Shown: piece after piece, positions 43,600 through 55,340 of the stretch
Layout: every line of letters starts with the position of its first letter
Position numbering within the stretch: position 1 is the first letter of the stretch
Origin: Berberis thunbergii
Taxonomy: Eukaryota; Streptophyta; Magnoliopsida; Ranunculales; Berberidaceae
Reading direction: 5' to 3'
DNA: 64,000 bases
Assembly: GCA_003290165.1 (NCBI GenBank)
Contig: QNQO01000542.1
Coordinates: 248,001-312,000 of the forward strand
Made by a program: the position numbers and the translations under genes
Notes under the pieces: model-generated
The model's input: the letters and a program-made list of their open reading frames with translations, nothing else
The model's database searches: none
Told to the model about the DNA's origin: nothing

Positions 43600-46500
43600 A
43601 ATGACCATGAATCATCATCATCAAAGCTCATTCTCGATATTTTTGGGATTGACTACATTGATTTTGGTTCACCAAGCAATGCGATCTTCTCACATATCTC
43701 GCCTAATCCAAGCTCAATGATGTCTTCATTCACCGCTTTCATCCAAGTTTTCAATGGTCATCCCTTCCGTCTATACCCTCTAGGGGTGGGCAATGTCGGT
43801 TCGGTTCGATTTTGAGCTCCAAACCAATTTCGAACGGATTTCATTCGGTTTGCCCAAAACCCAAACCGAAACCGAAATTTATATTTGTAAACCAATGAAT
43901 TCGGTTGAATTGAATTTTGGTTCGGTTCGGTTGGGCCGAAATTTTATGCTCAAGCATTTGAAAGACTTTCATTAAAACATGTCCAATTTTTTTACAGACC
44001 CAATTTTTAGCCCAAAATTGAAAACTTTGAGAGAAGGGGATGATTCAGTGCAACAGGGTGTACTGCAGTGCATTTGTTGCACTAATTAGGTATTGACACC
44101 TACCTGTTATTTAGTTATTTATATATATCTAACTAATCGGCCGGTTCGGTTATAAATTGGTTGGTTCAAAACCATAAACCGATTTCGAACCGTTTATAAT
44201 CGGTTCGATTCGGTTTAAATTATTTACTTTCTACTCATAATTCGGTTCGGTCGGTTAACCGAATTTAAATCGATTTTTGCCCACCCCTAATACCCTCCAT
44301 TAACTTGTCAATCTAGACATTTTCTAATTGGCATTGTGTTTGGTCTCCTCCGCACTTGATCAAACCAAGTTAAACACATTTTCTCTAATTTTGTCCTCTA
44401 TGGGCGCTCACCTAAGTGTCTCTTAATTCTTTCATTCCTAATTTTATCCTTACGAGTTTTACCACACATGTCGAACAATTGTTTATAACATTTCCCTTTT
44501 AGCCTTGCAGACATCCTTCTATCGCATAATACTCCTGACGTCATTCTCCATTTCAGCCAATCATCTTTAATCCTATGGTCTACATTTTCTCCAATAGCTC
44601 CATTCTTTTGAATTATAGATCCTAAATATCGAAAAGTCTCACACTCTGGGACCTCCACACCTTCGATCTCAATTGCATTACTCCTCCCTCGTGATTCATA
44701 ATCAAAGTTGCACACTAGATATTCCGTCTTCGAACAACTAATTCTAAAACTCTTACTCTCTAAAGCCTCCTGCCACTTATCTAATTTATGAACTAAACAT
44801 TCATTAGTCTCATCAATTAAGACAATATCATCTGCAAATAACGTGCACCAAGGTACATCTTCTTGCAAATGTCTCGGCAACTCATCCATGACCAAAGCAA
44901 AGAGATATGGACTTAAGGCCAACCCTTGATATAGTCGTACTGACACTGGACATCCCACCCACTGAGCGAACACTTGTTACAGCTCCTTCATACACATCCT
45001 TAATGATATCAACATAATATGGAGACACTTTCTTTCTTTCAAGCATCAACCAAATTAACTCCCTGGGGACCCTATCGTAAGCTTTCTCCATATCAATAAA
45101 AACCATATGCAAACTTTTACGTTCCTCTTGATATTTTTCTACAATTTGTCTAAGCAGGAAGATGACCTCCGTAGTAGACCTACCCGACATAAATCCAAAT
45201 TGATTCTCCAAAACCGTGGTTAAACTCCTAAGTCTTCGTTTTATAACTCTTTCCCAAAGTTTCATCATATGACTCATAAGATTTATCCCTCTATAGTTCG
45301 AGCAATTCTGAATATCCCCTTTGTTCTTATAAATTGGTACCACAATGCTATGCCTCCACGAATCTGACATTTTTCTAGTTTTCAAAATCCTATTAAAGAG
45401 CTTAGTTAGTCATTGAATCCCAACTTCTCCCAGACATTTTCACGCTTCAATTGGTATATCATCTGGTCCAACTGCCTTCCTCGTCTTCATTCTTTTTAAA
45501 ACTTCTCTCACTTCTGTGGCACTAACTCTGCGATGGAATACGCGATGTCTCCGTTTCTGTGAAGCATACCCCTCCAAGTTTAACTCCCCTACATGTGTTC
45601 CATTGAGTAGGTTCCTCCAAAAGTAATCATTTCATTTATCTAAAATAGCTTTATTCTGCATTAAAACTCTTCCATCCTCATGCTTAACACACTTAACATG
45701 ATTCAAATCCCCAGTTTTTTGTTCTCTAGCTCTAGCTATCTTGAAAATATTATTCTCTCATTCCTTTGTACCTAGCCTATTATACAAATCATCATATGCT
45801 CTCTTCTTAGCTTCCCCTACTGTTTTACTAGATTTCTTAGTTTGCTTACAAAGCTCATAACACTCTAGACATTTATCTTTTTTAGACTTCTTAAAGCATT
45901 TTTTCTTTTCCGCAATGGTTTGTTGCACATCAGCGTTCCACCACCATGTCTCCTTATCATATACACCTCCTCTTTTGGCCTCTCCTAATTCTTCCTTCGC
46001 ATATCTTCTTATTCAGTTTATCAAATGTTAAAAAAGATCCGCACTACTAGTTTTATCCTTTGGTTCTAGATTCTCCTAACCCTCTAAAACTGATTGGTCA
46101 CCCAAAATCTTCTTTCTAAATTTTTGGCACACATCTCCCTGTAAGGTCCACCACTTAATTATCAATCTAACACCTTCTTTAGCAATACGACCCCTACACT
46201 TAAGACAAAAATCGAGGACTAACATCCTATGTTGGTTTGTCAGACACTCCCCTGGTATAACCTTACAATTTTGACACCTATCTAAATCGTGTCTCCTAAC
46301 AAGAAAATAATTAATTTGACTTCTATTGCGCCCACTCGCAAATGTCACCAAGTGATCTCCCTCTTATAAAAAATATACACAATCCCAAAATCCTTAGCTA
46401 AAACAAAATCTAGAATAGAAATCCCCATAGTGTTTCGATCCCCAAAGCCTTGCCCTCCATGTACCCTCTCATAACCAACTATATCCTTACCGACATGGCC

Positions 46501-46940
46501 ATTCAAATCATCACCTAGGAAAACCCTATCAGATGAGGGAATCCCAATAACTAACTCCTCTAAAGAGTTTCAAAAACTCTTCTTAGTCTCCTCGTCTAAA
46601 TTCACTTGGGGTGCATACGCACTAATAACATGCACTATCTCTAGGTCTAAAGCTAATTTAATACTTATGATTATATCCCCAAACCTCCTAACATCGACTA
46701 ATGCATGCTTAAAAACTTTATCTACCACTATTCTCACCCCGATCCTAGTTCCATTTTTACCAGAATAGAAGAGTTTGAACCCTCCTCCTAAATCTTTAGT
46801 CTTGTTCGCTTCTACTTTGTTTTTTGGAGACAAACTATATTTACCTTCCTTCTATGCAGGGCATCACTAATTCTATTGACTTACCCATCAAGATTCCTAT
46901 GTTCCAAGAGGCTAATTTAATCATTCTATCTCTAGCTCTA
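43600..46940 (-). mobile_element. RTE-type LINE, near full length but inactivated
   Basis: Blocks on the - strand follow the order of an RTE LINE ORF. 46900-46570 is endonuclease start (DLGGGFKLFYSGKNGTRIGV, VISAYAPQVNLDEETKK). 46351-46076 is endonuclease end (GRNRSQINYFLVRRHDL, CKVIPGE). 45385-44882 is reverse transcriptase fingers (WRHSIVVPIYKNKGD, NYRGINLMSHMMKLWE, FIDMEKAYDRVPRELIW). 44973-44398 holds the catalytic CTLFADDIVL and then FRYLGSIIQKNG. Frameshifts and stops separate the blocks. The 3' coding tail (RDM.EDRIAW, INVVNP at about 43700-43640) lies beyond a MITE inserted at 43781-44289. RTE elements lack RNase H, as here. Confidence 0.85.
43781..44289. mobile_element. hAT-type MITE inside the RTE LINE, 509 bp
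   Basis: Ends TAGGGGTGGGCAATGTCGG and TTTTTGCCCACCCCTA, flanked by a perfect 8 bp duplication ATACCCTC (43773-43780 and 44290-44297). Subterminal CGGTTCGGTT words, same family as 33930-34460. LINE sequence continues across the insertion, so the MITE is the younger of the two. Confidence 0.92.
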
Positions 46941-47221
46941 ACCTGGACTATAGATAGTAAATCATGTTGACAAGATCAAGTCACCCAATAAATATGTATA
47001 GAAAAGGTTTCAGACCAAGAACTCGAGTTTCCTCACCGTCTAAACAAATTTTTCCCTAGGAAGGCAACTTGAGGTTCACTTGAATTGAATTCTTTGGCCA
47101 ATTTGATTAAGACAGAACTTGTCACTCGAACCCTACTGGAGGCCTGATGCATTTGTTTGACGCAGAGAGATCCCTAAAGCAGATTATATGTCAGAGTATT
47201 AAAGCATCTCACTGTGTAGAT

Positions 47222-48080
47222 TATAAGTCCAAAAAGGAAGGTGAAGAATGATTACAATCATCTAACAGGAAGACCCCATTGATGGACACAAGAGATCTTC
47301 TGACTTCACAGCACTGCATTGCAGGAGGGACACAGTACTTTATCCTTCTTCTTCACACAATTATTTTTTCAGGGTTGATCCTATGCTTCATTTAATGAAC
47401 AACACATGAAGCTTCATGGTAGAAGACTTGGGCACATAACATTGGGTGAGAGAAAACTGACAATTTTTTGTAAGACATGCCTTTTAGAAAGAACAACCAA
47501 TCTCTCACCCATATGCATGTCAGAATGAATTATGTTAGTAGTAGTAGAATCTATCACTCTTTAACACCCAACTAACAAGACCGTCCTTTTATGGTTGGTG
47601 TTGAAAGAGAAAGCTCTCGAAGTTCATACAATCAGGATATAAAGCATCATGGCCCATCTCTACTAAACAACAGATATATGCAATCAAGAGGGGGGTTGGC
47701 TGCAAACCAAACAAATTCAAAATATGGTTATTGCCACTACTATCCAAGAAACGATTGAGTGATCTCCGAGATATAGGTAATGCGTGTTTCATTTATACGA
47801 CTAGAATGATGTCACTGTGCATCTATCTAACCTATCGATATCGCGATGTTTGAGCACTAAACTCAAAACCAACCCTAAACACATGCAGCTATCTAATAAT
47901 TTTCACCAAAACAAACCGCTCGAATAGTAAATCCCTAACAAAACACATCTAACCATTTAAGTTAAATAATACTAAAAGTACGAGAAAACTTTGGTAACAG
48001 CTATATGGCTCGTTTTGAAACTGGCATAGAAACAGTTTCTTCCATCAGACCTTGTCTAACATGCATATCAGTGTGGCTTA
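47222..48080 (+). repeat. Direct repeat copy B of the 0.86 kb segment
   Basis: Partner of 42650-43510. It carries an extra segment near 47596-47640 (GTTGGTGTTGAAAGAGAAAG) absent from copy A, and lacks the 30 bp doubling. The RTE LINE lies between the copies, with 250-300 bases of other sequence next to copy B. Confidence 0.8.
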
Positions 48081-49865
48081 TCCATACTTGGATGTGTTGG
48101 AAATCCAACAATTGACAACACTGGCCCCTCTTCTAGACCCCTCTTCTAGATATAAAACTACAAGTCTTCATGTAATCTGAAACGTTAAAATTACTTGCAC
48201 AGTCAAAACTAACTTAAATATTTCTTGGGCCCACCACTATCAAAGATCCCAAATGGTTTCCACTTTCCACCACTAGTTTCCACATTTTTCTTACCATTTC
48301 CAAAAATCATCTCCCTCATAATAAAAGCAAAAATAAAACGAGAAAGTATAGTATAAAATAAATCATATTCTTTCATTGAATAAACAAATAAATAATGTTC
48401 ACTCCTTCATTACAAATTTAATTATTTCCCAAACCTGTTTTATATATTTGAATGTATTATTTTCTTTCACATTTTTTTTTCCATTTTATCCTGTGCATAA
48501 TTTATTTCTATTCCATAAATGTTTGCAAAATAAACACATAGGTTTATCAAAATTTGTGATACTGTACGAAAACACAAATTTTTAAAAATTTATGTTAGGC
48601 TCCCACCAAGGTAAATTCCTAGATTCGCTCCTGGCCGTGCCCTCTAGTTTTCTAAATGTAGTAGGATCGTATAACAGTATAAATATAAAATTATAAATTA
48701 TATTAATTAATTTAAAAATAAATAAATAAAACCTTAAAGGTATCAACTGTTCGATCTTATCTAACCAAATTCAAGATAACTGAAATGAATAATCAGAGTG
48801 GGATTAAAATGACTAAAAACATGAAAGATCAGCTGAGCAAACAGGTGCTAGCTAAGGTGGCAGGCCTGTGTTACAACACAGGTCCAGGGTTTGAACCCTG
48901 TCGAATGCGTTTAATGGTTCTGGGATCCAATAAAAAGATTGTTCACACCCTTCAAATTTCAAAAACAAAAACAAAAAAAACAGAAGAGAGAGAGTGAAAA
49001 ATCTTGAAGGTTGAAATGTTGGTACCTGCTGTTACAATGAATCTCCTGCCTGCACTGGTCAAGCAAACGTGGCCAATGCTGTCATCACATCTGAAATTAT
49101 GTCGGACGCAAATTTCTGAGTTCTAATTTTGTAAAACCAAACTAGAGGACATTGCCATTGTGTTGAATATCAATCTGCAACGACAAAACAAAAGGTCATT
49201 TAGAAACCATTTCTTCTTTTGTGAATTTTTTTTGTCATAAAGGTGCTTTTCTAAACTGGCAAAACACTATCACTTATATAGTTATATTACCCTGCATGAA
49301 CTATAATTCACATTATTGCATTAAGACCAGAATGCAAATGCTGTCATATTCCTGCATTGAACAACTAAGTTAAAATTTGTGGTCTGCAAAGGTTATCCAG
49401 TCAAGCGAATGGGGGCTTGAATTATCAAATCTTATGGCACCTCCTATCAGTCCAGTGTATAGTGATTTCAAAAAGGCTTTATCAGTATCATATATTATTC
49501 ATTTCCAGAGAAAGGCATTTTGGTGCTATTAAATAACTTTATTTCATTGGTTGAATACAATACATTCAGCACTTAAAGTCTTAAACATGCTATTCACGTA
49601 GGAAATGGAGACAGAAGATGGTAACTACATTTTCTTCAACTTAAAAATAAAAAATCAATAAAAGCTACATATGCTTTCACATTTTTAACAAGAAAAAAAG
49701 GTAGATCAAGATAAAGAAAAGGCATATAGATACACAATAGAAGAAGACAACATAGTTCAGGATATTAAAAACTTAAGATAAATGAAGATGCTTTGCATTC
49801 CAAAGGAAATCTCCAATGCGCCTCTATATTTCCCATGATTTGCTTTCAGGATATATAGATGCACA
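48081..49865. other. Spacer downstream of the FATB pseudogene
   Basis: A+T-rich with one SINE-like repeat (48845-48985). From about 49660 it resembles the FATB 3' flank. No other gene is recognised. Confidence 0.4.
48845..48985 (+). repeat. tRNA-derived SINE-like element
   Basis: An A-box-like TAGCTAAGGTGGC (48849-48861) and a B-box-like GGGTTTGAACCCTG (48887-48900) are spaced as in a tRNA-type RNA polymerase III promoter. About 60 bases later the sequence ends in an A-rich tail (CAAAAACAAAAACAAAAAAA, 48963-48982). The tail and the promoter together fit a short plant SINE. Flanking duplication not resolved. Confidence 0.55.
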
Positions 49866-51139
49866 CTGCATGCTGTCAGCCAGACCCTGGCAAATCTGTT
49901 AGAAAACTAAGGCTTCCACACAGTCCCCCTCCCCTCACAATCTCATCCCCACTTTGAAGACAGAGCAAGTGCTCACACTAGAACACACCATCTTGAACAG
50001 AGGCTTCACTGCTAACAGCAGTTTTGGAATGCAGTATGCAGTCCCTGCCAAACTCCTTTCTGTAATGCAGAGTAATGATAGAAAGCTCGTGATTCTCCAT
50101 AATCTTGGGAGGGATACTGTGCAATATCACATATTCTTAAACAACAAGAACTTCAAAATGTAAATGAAGATAGAATTCTTACTGGCTTGTCTTTCTAAAT
50201 TCTAACTTGACTTTAAAAAAAATAATAAACGATGCTATTCAGTCTTCCAATAAGTTCAGGTGGCTGCTAATGTTGAACTTGGCCATACTTAATAATTAAT
50301 TATACACGTTGAGCAATATTTAATTAATTCCAGTAGGATTTATTATATGCAGGAGCAATTCAAGTCCAGCAAGCTAAGGTTCAGGTGCCTACAAACTACA
50401 CAACGCCTAGTACAAGGTTAAGATCTAAGGTTAATTTGCGTGAATCAAGCATGCTACAGCAAAGGTTTATTTCTCCCAATCATTTTAGAAATTAAATAGC
50501 TTAATAGGTATATCCGATTTGAGTTAAACAAGGCACAAGTTTATTAAAATAGATTAACAGTTGCTACTTATTAATAATAGCCACATCATCCAAAGCTTCA
50601 ATCGCACTATTTGTAGTGCATTTCTCAGAAAGACTAATAACATTCACCCTCATTTCCAACATGCCCCTTTATCTCAAGGTTACCTAGAACAAGGGTCACT
50701 CAAATACATGGTCAGCTACGATACTTGAGTGGTACGTGGTCCGTCAGGAGTACACTCATTCAGGACAAAGTTTTGGGTCGTGGTTTGATTTAGAACTCTG
50801 ATTTGGGTTGTGGTTAGTACTATGTATGGAATCATGCCTTTGTGGTAAATCTCACCACCAGGATAAAATACAACCACTCAATTACATTAAGAACACATCA
50901 ATTACAACATTACAACTCAAATTCACTAACAATAATTTCTTAGACATTACACAATTCTTACAATCTCACACACAAAACCATACATGACCCAAACCTCACT
51001 CTTCACTACTTGGATGCCTAAAACACAAAGAACCGCCTTCTAGCTATAGTTAATTAAGGTCGGTGGGTGAGCCACCATTTTTTACATTTATTATCTTCTT
51101 CAAACCTTCTGGAAAACTCTCTCTACTTCTCCAATTTTC

Positions 51140-51215
51140 TAGAGGACACCAAGTATGTGTTGCCTCTTTCAACATCCCCCCAACGTCTGTGTTGCCTCTT
51201 TCAACATCCCCCCAA
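51140..51215 (-). repeat. 32 bp tandem doubling at the LTR/polypurine junction
   Basis: The unit TGTGTTGCCTCTTTCAACAT plus CCCCCCAACGYC occurs twice in direct succession (about 51155-51218). It duplicates the LTR terminus together with the polypurine tract. The 5' LTR at 52801-53152 has only one terminus. Confidence 0.75.
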
Positions 51216-51889
51216 CGCCAACTTGCTACAATTCCAAGGTGGTGCCTTATACTTCTTATTGTTCCATGTCATGCCAGTGCTTTTGTTTCTTCTGTCAGCA
51301 ACACAAGCTTTGATGTCTCGTCTGTCTTCTTCACTGCATTTTTCTCTTTCCTTTTATAGCTTCGTGATTTGTCTTTCTCATATCTTCCTTGAACATCCTC
51401 AAAGGAGTTATCATCCTCACCATTGACGTCCAAGTGTCCAACTGCCCGGTAGAGTTTTCAACTCCATCACTTGTCTTTGCAAAAAATTTTGTCTTGTCAG
51501 CTTCTTTGGCCTCTGCATTGATGGCAGAGACATCAGACTCTTGTTGTACCTCTTCAATTTTTTCTTCTTCAGCTTCAACAAACTCCATATGTCTCCAAAG
51601 TGGCTCCACGTGTGCCTTATCCTAAAATTCCTTGTATTCCTCCACGTATTCAGAATCAACTTCTCAATCACTTTTGTAATTGATCTCTTCTTCAACCATC
51701 AGTAGGGTTATGTGATCTTCAAGCTCCTCCCATTCAGCATCGTTGTCTTCATAGTCTGTGAAGTATATCTCTTCTTCAACAAAATCTTCTAACTCAGTGG
51801 TCGTGAATGTTACAAAATCTCATTCCTCTTCACTATCTTGGTGATTGCTAGAGTCACCAAATTACCTTCAGCAGTTTTCTTCTTCGACC

Positions 51890-52763
51890 AACAACCTTTT
51901 GCATAGTGACCTCTCTTACCACAGTTGGTACATTCTTCTATGATATTTTCTCTGCAATAGCATGCAATATGACATGATTTTCCACATCTGTAACATGTCC
52001 TTATTTCTTTATTTTCATGTTTGTCATCACCATCATTATTTGAGTGTCCCCTTGAACTTATCTTGTCGAAAGTCTCTTCTGCCCTTTATTTTACCAGAGT
52101 ACAAGGCTTCCTCATTATCATCCTTGATTGAAATCTTCGTCATTTGCTTTGCCAGCGTCTCCTGATTTATCAAGAGATTTTCCAATTCCAGTAAAGAGGG
52201 TTGCATGGACCACCTTCGAACTGCCGCAATAAACCCATTGTATTAAGGTCGTAGCCTCCGAATAATAATTCTCCTCATGCGGACTTCACTAATTGTTGAC
52301 TCCGCATCTAACTGTGAAATTCATTACATATATTTTTAACTTTCATAAAATAGTCAGAGATGGACATGTTACCTTGTGCAATAGTGTCAATCTCGTTCTC
52401 CAATAATTGTAGCCTAGCATCGTTAGCTCTTGATAATAATGCAGTGAACGTGTCCCATGCTTCTTTTGGAGTCTTTGCCTCACGAATATGCTCAATCAAA
52501 TCCTTCTGGATTGAAGACTTGATTGTGAACATAGTTTTTCTAGCTCGTATCTTCCACTTACGCAACTTTTCCACATTTTCCAGAATATCTTCTGGTAGAA
52601 TAACATCATCTCCACCAACAATCTCCCATAGGTATTGCCCTTGGAGATACAACTTCAAACACAACTTCGAATAAATGTAATTATTGTTGTTAAGCTTTTC
52701 AATCTTGTTATGTATGTCTGTCATGTCCGCCATAATTTCGACAGCACTGCAACACTTCAACAA
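51890..52763 (-). CDS. Copia Gag (UBN2-type) with CCHC zinc knuckle, damaged
   Basis: The frame 52763-52308 encodes 151 residues of a Copia Gag: IEKLNNNNYIYSKLCLKLYL, WEIVGGDD, then AWDTFTALLSRANDARLQLL and YFMKVKNICNEF, the usual UBN2 order. A stop at 52308 separates it from the zinc knuckle at about 51942-51895, CTNCGKRGHYAKGC (CX2CX4HX4C intact). An acidic tail (EEEIYFTDYEDND type) follows in place of a protease. Gag binds and packages element RNA. The stop means it is probably not functional, though a copy elsewhere could be. Confidence 0.75.
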
Positions 52764-53939
52764 TAACTCCGCAATGAACCTGGCTCTGATACCAAATTAT
52801 TGTAATCTCGCCTCCAAGATCGAATACAAACACTCAATTACATTAAGAACACATCAATTACAACATTACAACTCAAACTCACTTACACAAATTTCTCACA
52901 TACATTACACAATTCTTACAATCTCACACACAAAACCCATACATGACCCAAGCCTTACTTTTTACTACTTGGATGCCTAAAACACAAAGAACCACCTTCT
53001 ATTTATAGTTGATTAAGGTCCGGGGGTGAGCCACCAATTTTGATAGTGAACCACCATTTTTGACATTCATTATCTTCTTCAAACCTTCTAGAGACCTCTT
53101 TCTGCTCTCCAATTTTCTAGAGGACATCAAGTTGGTGTTGCCTCTTTCAACAGCCTTGAGGTATGCTTTTGTCTATTTTCTTTTATATTCTCCATGTTCA
53201 TGTCTCCCTTGTCATTGTAGATATATGTTGTTTATTTTCCCAAACAATACAAGTCTTATGATTCTGGCACGTTATTTTTAGTGAATTGGTGCGGGAACCC
53301 ACAACATTCTAGGTCGAAGTTCCCGGAATGCGGGTTGGAGGGAGTGGGGAATTAGGTCACTGTGGCATGGACCATGGTTGCCCCTTTGTCAATACACCCA
53401 TTTCCTTATATAAAATTTTACAAATATAAATTTAAATCCCTTCCAAGTCTTTTTCTTATTTGAGCTACTTTGCAAACAGCTTACATAAAAAGTGAACTTT
53501 TAAGTATTTGGTAAGCTCAGAAATTTGGCACATCTAAAACCATTTTGTTAGATTCACTATTATAGTTAAGAAATTTAACACCTCAATTTCCACACAAAAA
53601 TTGCTACAAAAAATTTACAAGAAAGGTGTTGATGTTGGTGGTAGTTGTTGATTCCAGGAGGTGGTGAGATCATCTCATGCAATCCTTTCTAGACCCGGAA
53701 ATAGAAATATAATGCCTACTATCTTTGAAACTTCTAGAACTATTCCAACATCAATTATAACATAAACCATCTACTAAACCAATAGGAAAAAAGAAATTAA
53801 ATGAAAAGAAAGCCACGAAAAGAAATCTCACCATGCTTTGGAAAAGTTTCGACAATACTATATATTTTCAGCAATTTTTCTGGATTGATTGCTAGTTTAT
53901 TTTGGCATTGATTCAACCCCTCCTACCGCTAATGTGGTT

Positions 53940-54003
53940 GGCAGGGTTTGAACCCAAGATGTGGGGTACAAACCACCACACCCTTACCAAGTGAGCTGGC
54001 TAC
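53940..54003 (-). repeat. tRNA-derived SINE-like head
   Basis: On the - strand GCCAGCTCACTTGGTAAGG (A box, 54000-53982) precedes GGGTTCAAACCCTGCC (B box, 53955-53940). Same internal promoter layout as the repeats near 33.1 and 48.9 kb, with different sequence. Lies in intron 5 of the FATB pseudogene. Confidence 0.5.
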
Positions 54004-54890
54004 TGTTGGTTGTTCTTAATGTAAAGAGGAAGAAATTAACAGCCAAATGAAGCATGTATTTTAACTGCAGGACCCACACAATAATGATAAATATAAGGAA
54101 GTAAGACACTTTATAAGATCCACCTCAAGAATAAAGCCAACGTATTTGACATTGTTCACGTGATGGTTGGAATCCAAATCAGTCCAGCGAGGCTGTAGAA
54201 ATCAATACTAATATTAGGAACAGACCAATGCAATTTAATAGCATGAAGTAACACAATTTCAACCCGCAGACTTACAATTAAATGTGTTTGCATGTAATCA
54301 GCTATTCAGCTGTTATCACCAAACTTTCAGAGATTCCTATCGTCCTTGTCAACAACAGGGGGGCAATCCATAAGATAATGCTGAAAGCCTGAAACTTTCC
54401 TCTTAACTTCCTCAGGTATCTTGGATATTTTCCTTGTTCTTAAATTCATCAAGACCCATAAACTGCATAATAACATCAAGAAACAAACATTCTATTACGA
54501 AAATAATTCTAAGCATCTATCCAGGGAAATCTGTTTAATCTCAGTGCCATAACATAGAAAGTGTTAATAATTGTTACTATTATATTAGAGTAGAGATCAG
54601 AAAAGGCTCATTCTCCCCGCTCACACATTGCATTCTCACCAATGAGTAATAACAGAGCCACAAAGAGCTAGCAAGCTTTCCGACACGGCAAAGCTCTTTT
54701 TTTTTATTTTAATACCCTGCTCCTACATTTTTTATGCTAAAGATTTACAATATATTTGAGTTACCTAAAGTTCTCCACTCTTTTTTTTTCTTTTTCTTTT
54801 TTTTGAAATGGTCAAACTGTATTTCTTTCCATGGATCCAAATTCAAAAAGGAAAATTCTAATAACTACACTCCACAATAAAGAGGAATTG

Positions 54891-55009
54891 GTGGAAGAAA
54901 AACAAAACCACGGATCCAAATTCAAAAAGGAAAATTATGTTAAGTGTGGAGTGTAGTTAACATAATTTTCCTTTTTGAATTTGGATCCATGGTTTTGTTT
55001 TTCTTCCAC
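54891..55009. repeat. 53 bp near-perfect palindrome with 13 bp spacer
   Basis: 54891-54943 (GTGGAAGAAAAACAAAACCA...) is the reverse complement of 54957-55009 with one mismatch in 53. The spacer GTGTGGAGTGTAG (54944-54956) is complementary to CTACACTCCAC at 54865-54875. A partial direct copy of the arm also lies at 54831-54857. Confidence 0.95.
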
Positions 55010-55284
55010 TATTCTAATAAACCCGAAATATCCCAAAAGCAGCCCCAAGACCACAACGATCAAGCTCCATACATAACTTGGAATCTTCCATAGCTTCCTC
55101 CTGAAAGAGTCTTTGGTTATATTCCTTCCAAATGATCCAAACCACCGCATATGAGATGTACTTCTACTGTTCTACACAAGCTCCCTAGCACACTGTTGAG
55201 ATATAAACATCCCTTCCATGACCAACAAGCTTCCAAGATTGAGCCCAGCCAGCAAAGGATCACTTTGGCAGTCCCGCAAATGGA

Positions 55285-55340
55285 TTCTAGCTTAGCTAGT
55301 AAGACAACTTGTCTTACAAGTTCAAGGTTAAGATCCTACC
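55285..55340 (+). repeat. Possible tRNA-like repeat head
   Basis: TAGCTTAGCTAGTAAG (A-box-like) and TTCAAGGTTAAGATCC (degenerate B-box) are 17 bases apart. Weaker than the other three SINE-like heads in the window. Confidence 0.35.

Larger units (their letters stand above)
50841..53152 (-). mobile_element. Gag-only Copia-type LTR element (TR-GAG-like), 2.3 kb
   Basis: LTRs 50841-51174 and 52801-53152 begin TGTRRTAATCTC-like and end GCCTCTTTCAACA. A perfect 5 bp duplication GCCTT flanks the element (50836-50840 and 53153-53157). An initiator-Met-type primer site (52794-52782, TGGTATCAGAGCC on the - strand) and a purine tract (GTTGGGGGGA on the - strand, next to 51175) give the minus orientation. 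The interior encodes Gag and a zinc knuckle but no protease, integrase or reverse transcriptase, as in plant TR-GAG elements. It sits in intron 5 of the FATB pseudogene. Confidence 0.9.

Noticed and set aside
48849..48900. Possible tRNA gene
   Set aside because: A and B boxes are present, but a full acceptor stem and anticodon arm cannot be formed; treated as SINE-like.
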